Assembly (NCBI GenBank): GCA_026014615.1
Contig: JAOZHZ010000004.1
Span: 124,001-188,000 of the forward strand
Reading direction: 5' to 3'
From: Candidatus Bathyarchaeota archaeon
GTDB taxonomy: Archaea; Thermoproteota; Bathyarchaeia; Bathyarchaeales; Bathycorpusculaceae
Length of the DNA: 64,000 nt
The position numbers and the translations under genes are program-made. Positions 57,947-64,000 of the stretch are shown here, in pieces. Each line of letters opens with the position of its first letter. The stretch's first letter is position 1. The notes under the pieces were generated by a model that ran no database searches, was not told the origin of the DNA, and saw only the letters and a list, made by a program, of their open reading frames with translations.

Positions 57947-58603
57947 ATGGACATGCGCAGGTTGATTCTGGAAGCATCCGAAAAAGAAATCGCCAAAATC
58001 GGAATAGAGCTATCCACAGTCCAACATATAAAATTCCTAGAACTGCAACACGTTCTCAGGCTAGACTCAACCGAGTTTGCAGCCATAGGGAAAATAGAAT
58101 TCAAGGATCCCGCCGCCAAAGTCGACTTGATGGCAAACGGGTTTTTGATGGAAGCGCAGGTGCTGGAACAGGAAAAAAACGGGGTCTACACGGTCTTCAT
58201 GCGGGGTGGACCAATTTTATCCAACGTTTTAAACTCTGTAGGCATTGTGGAAGGCTACTTGTTTCCGCCTTTGAACATCCAAGACGGCAAAATCCGAATA
58301 TCTTTCGTAGGCAACGAACGGCAGGTGGGACAGTTTCTGGAGAAATTAAACCAAAAAGGAATACGCTACAAAGTTGTCTTGCTGGCGGAAGCAGATTTTT
58401 CGCTCAACTCTCCACTTAATCAGTTGACGGAAAAACAGAGGAAAATTCTGATCGCAGCCTACAAACACGGATACTACGATGTTCCCAGAAAAATAAACTC
58501 TCAGCAGCTGGCTCAAAAACTCGGCGTAGTGGACTCGACGCTGGTGGAGCATCTGAGGAAGGCAGAACATCGTTTGCTCACTCACGTACTAAACGGCATC
58601 TGA
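57947..58603 (+). CDS. Bat-type HTH transcriptional regulator
   Basis: 218 aa; C-terminal LTEKQRKILIAAYKHGYYDVPRKINSQQLAQKLGVVDSTLVEHLRKAEHRLL. Confidence 0.85.
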   Translation: MDMRRLILEASEKEIAKIGIELSTVQHIKFLELQHVLRLDSTEFAAIGKIEFKDPAAKVDLMANGFLMEAQVLEQEKNGVYTVFMRGGPILSNVLNSVGIVEGYLFPPLNIQDGKIRISFVGNERQVGQFLEKLNQKGIRYKVVLLAEADFSLNSPLNQLTEKQRKILIAAYKHGYYDVPRKINSQQLAQKLGVVDSTLVEHLRKAEHRLLTHVLNGI

Positions 58604-58699
58604 GTATCACAAGGGACAAGGTAATCTTACGTTGGTACTAACAATAACAGAGCAAAAAAGAAAAAAGGGAAACAGCCAACAAAGAACGCTTCAGAGCCG

Positions 58700-60061
58700 T
58701 TATGTCATGAACCGTTTAACCGTTTCATACAGCACACTAACTCCAAACACTAAATTCTCCACCGCAATCCGCTCGTCAATGCCGTGTTCCCGTCGCGTTG
58801 CCTTTTCGCCGTACACTGTTTCGCTGCGTAGCGGATGAAAACCGTAGCAGACAGAGCCCATTCGGCGGAAGAAACGGCTGTCCGTGCCCCCTGGCATAAG
58901 CAGAGGCACCACCCCGCAGCCGGGCTCAACATCATGCAAAACGTCTGTTATCGTGCGGTAAAGCGGTGTATCAGCTGGTGATTCGGAAGGTTCCTGAATT
59001 TGAATAACCTCAAACGAAAGCTTATCCAAACCCGCGCCATTCAGCAGAGACTTGGCAAATTCCAATGCTTCGGCGGTGGATTGACCGGGCAGAACGCGGC
59101 AGTCAAAAACCGCTTCGCATTCGGAGGGGATAATGTTCTCTTTTACGCCGCCGTGAATTATGGTTGGGGTGATGGTCATGCGTATGCGTGGGCGAATTTC
59201 GTCGGCTATGTCAGGCGCAACTTTGTCTAACTCGGCTAAAACTGGGTCACTCTGTTCAGGATTTGTCAACAGCCGTGCAATAAATGGCTGCAAGCTTGCA
59301 TCCTCTTGTCCGATTTCGGTTAAGAACTGTTCTACCGCAGGCACAAACCGCACTGCTCCACGGTAATTGCCCAAGCAGTCAACGACTTTGTTCATGCGCA
59401 TGATGGCGTTGTCAGCTGCAGAAGGCACTGAACCGTGACCAGGAATGCCCCCCGCGCGAACCCTAAACCACACCAGCCCCTTCTCAGCAACATTAATCGT
59501 AAACAAATTCTTGCCCCGCAGCGGCATCGACGAACCGCCCCCCTCATTCAAAACGTACTCTGCAAAAACCTTCTCAGGGTAATTTCGGCAAAGAAAGTCT
59601 GCGCCGCCGACGCCACCCATTTCTTCATCAGCGGTAGCCGCCAAAAGCACATCCCCCTTCAACTTAACACCGTTACGCTTCAGCAGCTTAAGCGTTAGAA
59701 CTTCTATGGCAGTCATGCCTTTCATGTCCAACGTGCCGCGTCCCCAAACAAACCCATCCTTAAAGGCGCCAGAGAACGGGGGCACGCTCCATTCTGCGGG
59801 GTTCGCCGCGACCACATCAAGATGTGAAAGCAGCATCAGTCGGGGTTTTTCGCCTGTGCCTTTTAGTCGGGTGACTAGGCTGCCTCTTTGGGGGGCAGAT
59901 TCGAAGATTTCACATTGAAAACCTTCTTCGGCGAGGTTTTGGGCGAGGAAGTTTGCGGCGGTTGTTTCGTTTCCAGGTGGGTTTGTGGTGTCAAATTGGA
60001 TGAGTTTGCTTAAAAGGTCTGTGACTTCGTTTTTGATCTCTTGTTGTGTTTGGATGGTCAT
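58700..60061 (-). CDS. M20 family metallopeptidase (ArgE/DapE-like)
   Basis: 453 aa; LMLLSHLDVVAA, WGRGTLDMKGM, ATADEEMGGVGGAD. Confidence 0.92.
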   Translation of the reverse strand: MTIQTQQEIKNEVTDLLSKLIQFDTTNPPGNETTAANFLAQNLAEEGFQCEIFESAPQRGSLVTRLKGTGEKPRLMLLSHLDVVAANPAEWSVPPFSGAFKDGFVWGRGTLDMKGMTAIEVLTLKLLKRNGVKLKGDVLLAATADEEMGGVGGADFLCRNYPEKVFAEYVLNEGGGSSMPLRGKNLFTINVAEKGLVWFRVRAGGIPGHGSVPSAADNAIMRMNKVVDCLGNYRGAVRFVPAVEQFLTEIGQEDASLQPFIARLLTNPEQSDPVLAELDKVAPDIADEIRPRIRMTITPTIIHGGVKENIIPSECEAVFDCRVLPGQSTAEALEFAKSLLNGAGLDKLSFEVIQIQEPSESPADTPLYRTITDVLHDVEPGCGVVPLLMPGGTDSRFFRRMGSVCYGFHPLRSETVYGEKATRREHGIDERIAVENLVFGVSVLYETVKRFMT

Positions 60062-60251
60062 TTTTTGGGGCTCCTGCGGGTTTTAGAAGTGTGTTGTTTT
60101 TCTTAAGGCTTTTTTTCTTTCAGTTTTATTCGGGTTTTTTCAAATTTAGCGGTAATTAAGTATCGAATTGATTTTGTCTGACAATGAAGTTTATATATGA
60201 ATGTCGAAATGCATATGGATTCGGAATAAAACTGGAATCAGGCAGATTGAA

Positions 60252-60761
60252 ATGAAAGAACTGAAACCATTGGATTATCAATTGCTCTTTGAGCTTATGA
60301 AAGATTCTCATCGAAGTGACAGGCAACTTGCGAAGGCACTGGGAATTTCTCAGCCAACCGTTACCCGCAGAAGAGCCATGCTTGAAGACAGCACCATCGA
60401 AGGGTACACTGTTATCCCGAAGTTTGGTCAAATCGGTTTTGAGCTCGCCGCGTTCACGTTCATGAAGACTCAACTTAATCATAAGAAGGGCAAAGAGAAA
60501 GAAGACGCATTTACTAAACTGAAAGAATGGTACTTGAAGCAACCCAACGTTGTCGCCGTTTTAGATGGTCAAGGTATGGGTTGGGACGCAGTTTGTGTTT
60601 CACTTCACGAAAACTACACCGGTTACGCAGAGTTTTTGCGGGCACAGCAATCAGACCTCTCGGACATGATTGTGGAAACACAGAGCTTCCAAGCTGACCT
60701 CAAACCAGGCGTACTGATCAAACCATTCCACCTCAAGTACCTCGCAAAGCCAAACAAGTAA
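60252..60761 (+). CDS. Lrp/AsnC-like winged-helix transcriptional regulator
   Basis: Start refined to MKELKPLDYQLLFELMKDSHRSDRQLAKALGISQPTVTRRRAMLE; TATA-like TTTATATATG upstream. Confidence 0.82.
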   Translation: MKELKPLDYQLLFELMKDSHRSDRQLAKALGISQPTVTRRRAMLEDSTIEGYTVIPKFGQIGFELAAFTFMKTQLNHKKGKEKEDAFTKLKEWYLKQPNVVAVLDGQGMGWDAVCVSLHENYTGYAEFLRAQQSDLSDMIVETQSFQADLKPGVLIKPFHLKYLAKPNK

Positions 60762-60791
60762 CCGCCCATTTTTCGGGCTTAAGGTGTCCAG

Positions 60792-61100
60792 TTAAGTGCC
60801 TTCGGGTTTCTGTTGGGCGCTTTGCTTTTTCCATTTTTCCTGAAGCACAGTAGCCATTTTCCCGTCCTCCAGAATTACTGGTCCACGGTAACCGCAGTTG
60901 TGACATTGCCAAAGCGACCAAAACTGAGGCATACCTTGCGCCCAATAAACATTAGTTGAGCCACATTTTGGGCAAAACTTCACCGAATACGGCTTCTTCT
61001 TGTCGGGTTTGTCATCGTTTTTCATGACGCTACTTTCCTTTTCGGTAAACGAAGGCATCTTTGGACGTTCAAGTTTCTTCGTGCTGAACGTCTGTGCCAA
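60792..61100 (-). CDS. Small zinc-ribbon protein
   Basis: 102 aa; KFCPKCGSTNVYW...LWQCHNCGYRGPVI. Confidence 0.8.
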   Translation of the reverse strand: MAQTFSTKKLERPKMPSFTEKESSVMKNDDKPDKKKPYSVKFCPKCGSTNVYWAQGMPQFWSLWQCHNCGYRGPVILEDGKMATVLQEKWKKQSAQQKPEGT

Positions 61101-61170
61101 AAGTAGCCTTCATGTTGTAATAGTCGATTGTGCTTTTAAGGGTTAGTACGGAGTGCTCTGTGGCTAAAAA

Positions 61171-61297
61171 CGTCTACCCCCTATGTTTTTGAAACACCTG
61201 TTTTGGGCTGCTTTTCCAATTCAGCACCTGAAACGGGTTTAACCCGCGGCTGGAAAAGGCTAGAAATGGCGGGAAAAGGGTAAAAATGGCGCGAAAG
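61171..61297 (-). repeat. Copy B of the novel dispersed intergenic element, inverted relative to copy A
   Basis: Minus strand has five 10-nt units (CTTTCGCGCC ATTTTTACCC TTTTCCCGCC ATTTCTAGCC TTTTCCAGCC), then GCGGGTTAAACCC, the tail and GGGTAGACG. Confidence 0.85.
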
Positions 61298-61393
61298 GTC
61301 AACTTCACATAGCCTCTGTGGTTTTCTGTATCGAAACAACATTACGCCTGATAGACAAAAATAATTAAGAATGCTTCACTTATTTTTTAATTG

Positions 61394-61762
61394 ATGACTT
61401 CTAAAAAGGCTGCCTCAGTTGAAAAGCCGTTTGGCGTGCGTCTGATAACAGTTTGGTTAGCAGTAAACATAGTCATGATGACGTACATGATTTTAACCCA
61501 TCAAGAACTAAACGCCCTCATCGAAATACTGCTGTGGATACCCTCAGCAGCGGGTTTATGGCTGATGAAGAAGTGGGGTGCAGCGGTAACCGTAACCACG
61601 CTTGGCATAACTTTGGGAATCAGCCTAAGCGAACTACTCTTAACCTACAACTCTGCAGCACCCGTCTTGACGTTTGTGCCCATCAACGCCCTCCGCGTAA
61701 CCCTAAACGCAGCCGCAATCATCTACCTTTTCCAAGCCATATTCGCAGGAAAATTTGAATAA
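61394..61762 (+). CDS. Small multi-TM membrane protein
   Basis: 122 aa, mostly hydrophobic helices. Confidence 0.65.
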   Translation: MTSKKAASVEKPFGVRLITVWLAVNIVMMTYMILTHQELNALIEILLWIPSAAGLWLMKKWGAAVTVTTLGITLGISLSELLLTYNSAAPVLTFVPINALRVTLNAAAIIYLFQAIFAGKFE

Positions 61763-61781
61763 AAGTATCATAACTTTTGCG

Positions 61782-63806
61782 TCATTGAATTAGTCGGGAG
61801 TGGTGCCGTTTTGAGTTACGTTTACTACCGAGCACCATAAATGCCAAGACCGCCGCAATAGCAGCCGCCCCAACTATAATGTAGATGGATCCTGACTGCA
61901 GCGTGGGTTGAGGTTGCGCCTCTCCTGTAGGTTCAGCTGTTGCATGGATAGATGCGGGCGTTGGGCTTGCTGATGGGGCAGGCTCCAAAGTTGGGTTTGA
62001 TGTTGACGTATGAGTTGGGCTTGGGCTTTGAGAGGGCTCAGCGGCGGGTTTCACGTTGAATTGAATTGTGTTTGAAGCGCCAACAAGTCCCAGTTCATCC
62101 TGCGCGTAAAGTGTCAAAGTGTGTGTTCCTGAAGCTAAGCCTGCCAGAGTTGTGGTTGGGTTGAAGGTCTGGTTTGTTTGTCCATCTATGCTGTAGGTTA
62201 CCAAGGCAACGGGTTTGTTAGCTGTGAAATTCAAAGGTATACCATCCGATTCAAATGTGCTTTTATCCTGTAAGCTAAGCGTAACAACTACTGGGACCGT
62301 GTCCACTACGAAGTTCTCAAAGTGAACTGTCTCTGACCGCCCGTTGTTGTAGTCTACGTCTGCAGCGTAAAGGGTCATGTTATGGCGTCCATCAGGTAAG
62401 TCAGTGATTGTGGTGTTTCCTGTGATGGTAACGTTTCTGCCGTTGTCAATTTGGTACCCCATCCAGATAGCAGGCTTGTTTATAGTGAAAACTAAGGGAA
62501 TGCTGCTGTTTGTGTAGATTTTGTTTTCAGGCGACAAAACCGCGATTACAGGGGGGGACGTGGTGTCCTCAACGTCCCGAAGGGTGACCCGAATTAGCTG
62601 CGCGTCCAGACCCGTCAGAAATTGCCCGTAGCTTTGCTGGGTGCTTCCCATCAAGAACTGGTTAGGGTTCGGCTCGATAATGCAGTAGGCGCGGGTAAAC
62701 TGGAGGTTATCTTCGGATAGGCTGTCGTAGTTTCGGCTCCACAAAACATCGCCATCTGAGTCAGTTACGATTAAGCACGCACGGTCGCCGCACATCGCAT
62801 AACCACCTTCGCTTGTTTGAGCAAGGGAGTACACGCCGAGGATACCGCCGTAGTCTCTTTCCCACTGCAGATTCCCAGATGGATCGGTTTTGACCAGCCA
62901 AGGCGAAGAAGAATTAAAACCGCTCGTCACTATGCACCCTGCTAAAGCATAGCCGCCGTCAACTGTTTGAATCATCGACTCCACGTGTGCTTCTGTCCTT
63001 GACCCAGCGTATGTTTTGTTCCACTTTACCTGACCAGTTGAGTCAATCTTAACGAGCCCAAAAGCGTTAGGTTGCTCCGTGGCTAACACGTATCCGCCGT
63101 CATCCGCGGGGGTTACGGATTTGACACTCTGACCAGAATAGGTGGCGTTCCACTGCAGGTTGCCATCAGAGTCAGTTTTGACTACCCAAGCGCTTTGCGA
63201 GGGCACATCCGAATTGGTGTAGCCAGCCAAAAGGTAGCCTCCATCGTCTGCCAAGACAATGGCATTTGTCCCATCATCCTCAGCGCCACCGAACGTTGCT
63301 TGCCAGAGCAAACTGCCATTACAGTCGGTTTTCACCAAGTACGCATCCGAACCCCCAGCGCCACACGACTCAGTGTACCCCGCCAAAACAAAGCTACCAT
63401 CACTGGCTACCACAACGCCTTTTGCGGCGTCGTTTTGGGTTCCGCCGTAAGTTTTTCGCCACTCTACTGAATCCATGTAATGATCACCCATCCCTGGAAA
63501 GACATTTAGCCGCAGAACGGTTTTGACCAGCCACATGTCGGAGCCGCCCGCGCCCGAAGATTTTGTGTACCCCGCTAGCACCGTGGAGTTTTCAAAGTTT
63601 GCAATGGAGTAAATTACGTCGTCTTTTTCCAAGCCGCCTTCTGACCCGCTACTTAAGTTCAATGTTCCAGATGACTGCGGCTTGTACTCGGCTTTAGCGG
63701 GTAAAGCGCCAAACAGAACAAAGACTAAAAGCATCAGCGTCAAGCTGGCAAAAACTACACGTTTTGTAACGGCGCGTTTATGTAGGGAGGGATTTCGCGT
63801 ATTCAC
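61782..63806 (-). CDS. DGGY-repeat beta-propeller-like surface protein with Ig-like domains and C-terminal TM
   Basis: 674 aa; repeated DDGGYLLAGYT / WVVKTDSDGNLQWNATY; Pro/Ser/Thr linker; C-terminal IYIIVGAAAIAAVLAFMVLGSKRNSKR. Confidence 0.85.
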   Translation of the reverse strand: MNTRNPSLHKRAVTKRVVFASLTLMLLVFVLFGALPAKAEYKPQSSGTLNLSSGSEGGLEKDDVIYSIANFENSTVLAGYTKSSGAGGSDMWLVKTVLRLNVFPGMGDHYMDSVEWRKTYGGTQNDAAKGVVVASDGSFVLAGYTESCGAGGSDAYLVKTDCNGSLLWQATFGGAEDDGTNAIVLADDGGYLLAGYTNSDVPSQSAWVVKTDSDGNLQWNATYSGQSVKSVTPADDGGYVLATEQPNAFGLVKIDSTGQVKWNKTYAGSRTEAHVESMIQTVDGGYALAGCIVTSGFNSSSPWLVKTDPSGNLQWERDYGGILGVYSLAQTSEGGYAMCGDRACLIVTDSDGDVLWSRNYDSLSEDNLQFTRAYCIIEPNPNQFLMGSTQQSYGQFLTGLDAQLIRVTLRDVEDTTSPPVIAVLSPENKIYTNSSIPLVFTINKPAIWMGYQIDNGRNVTITGNTTITDLPDGRHNMTLYAADVDYNNGRSETVHFENFVVDTVPVVVTLSLQDKSTFESDGIPLNFTANKPVALVTYSIDGQTNQTFNPTTTLAGLASGTHTLTLYAQDELGLVGASNTIQFNVKPAAEPSQSPSPTHTSTSNPTLEPAPSASPTPASIHATAEPTGEAQPQPTLQSGSIYIIVGAAAIAAVLAFMVLGSKRNSKRHHSRLIQ

Positions 63807-63944
63807 TTGCTACACCAGTTAATACTTTTGTGAGGTGCCTTTTAATTCTCCCTGAGGAACAGCACCGTTCCCCAAAAAGAACATAGCTAACTCTTCGCGA
63901 GTTTGCCTAAGCTTTTTATCTTCTTTGTGTCTGTGACTCTAACT

Positions 63945-64000
63945 GTGGGTGATTATTCCTTGGAATCGGAATTGCTAACGAAACTTGCGGATAAATCCAT
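63945..64000 (+). CDS. Possible truncated CDS at right edge
   Basis: Open frame from GTG (M)GDYSLESELLTKLADKS to window end. Confidence 0.25.
   Translation, partial: MGDYSLESELLTKLADKS

Noticed and set aside
1-64000. CRISPR array, transposase, integrase, toxin-antitoxin or phage defence island
   Set aside because: No regularly spaced direct repeats with unique spacers, and no recognisable Cas, transposase or integrase proteins. The lone DUF559-like protein (35418-35771) is not enough to call a defence system.

Overview
Archaeal chromosomal segment. Methanopterin/archaeosine genes, Cbf5-L14e, a CCA-encoding intron-containing tRNA-Ser, NikR and DUF1464 all point to archaea; a Bathyarchaeia-like source is only a guess. 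The left 12.3 kb is a translationally coupled run of seven minus-strand genes: six NosD/parallel beta-helix surface proteins and one DGGY-type beta-propeller. Most end in a Ser/Thr/Pro linker, a PEF-like motif, a TM helix and a basic tail. Next come ABC/FtsX, B12-radical SAM and DUF364 genes, then a CbiZ-ferredoxin locus flanked by two copies of an uncharacterised CxCPRC family. Further right are an OtsA-OtsB fusion, SerA, Dph6 coupled to a glutamine amidotransferase, a ZnuACB-like transporter divergent from NikR, an mptA-queD-folB-folK cluster with two beta-RFAP-synthase-like GHMP genes, and a large MMPL protein with nested repeats. The most novel non-coding signal is a two-copy intergenic element of about 127 bp (36266-36393 and, inverted, 61171-61297). 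Each copy has five tandem 10-nt pyrimidine-rich units, a GGGTT-A-AACCC palindrome and a conserved tail, and each lies upstream of a gene in the same relative orientation. No CRISPR array, rRNA or transposase was seen. All family calls are by eye from the translations; no searches were run.
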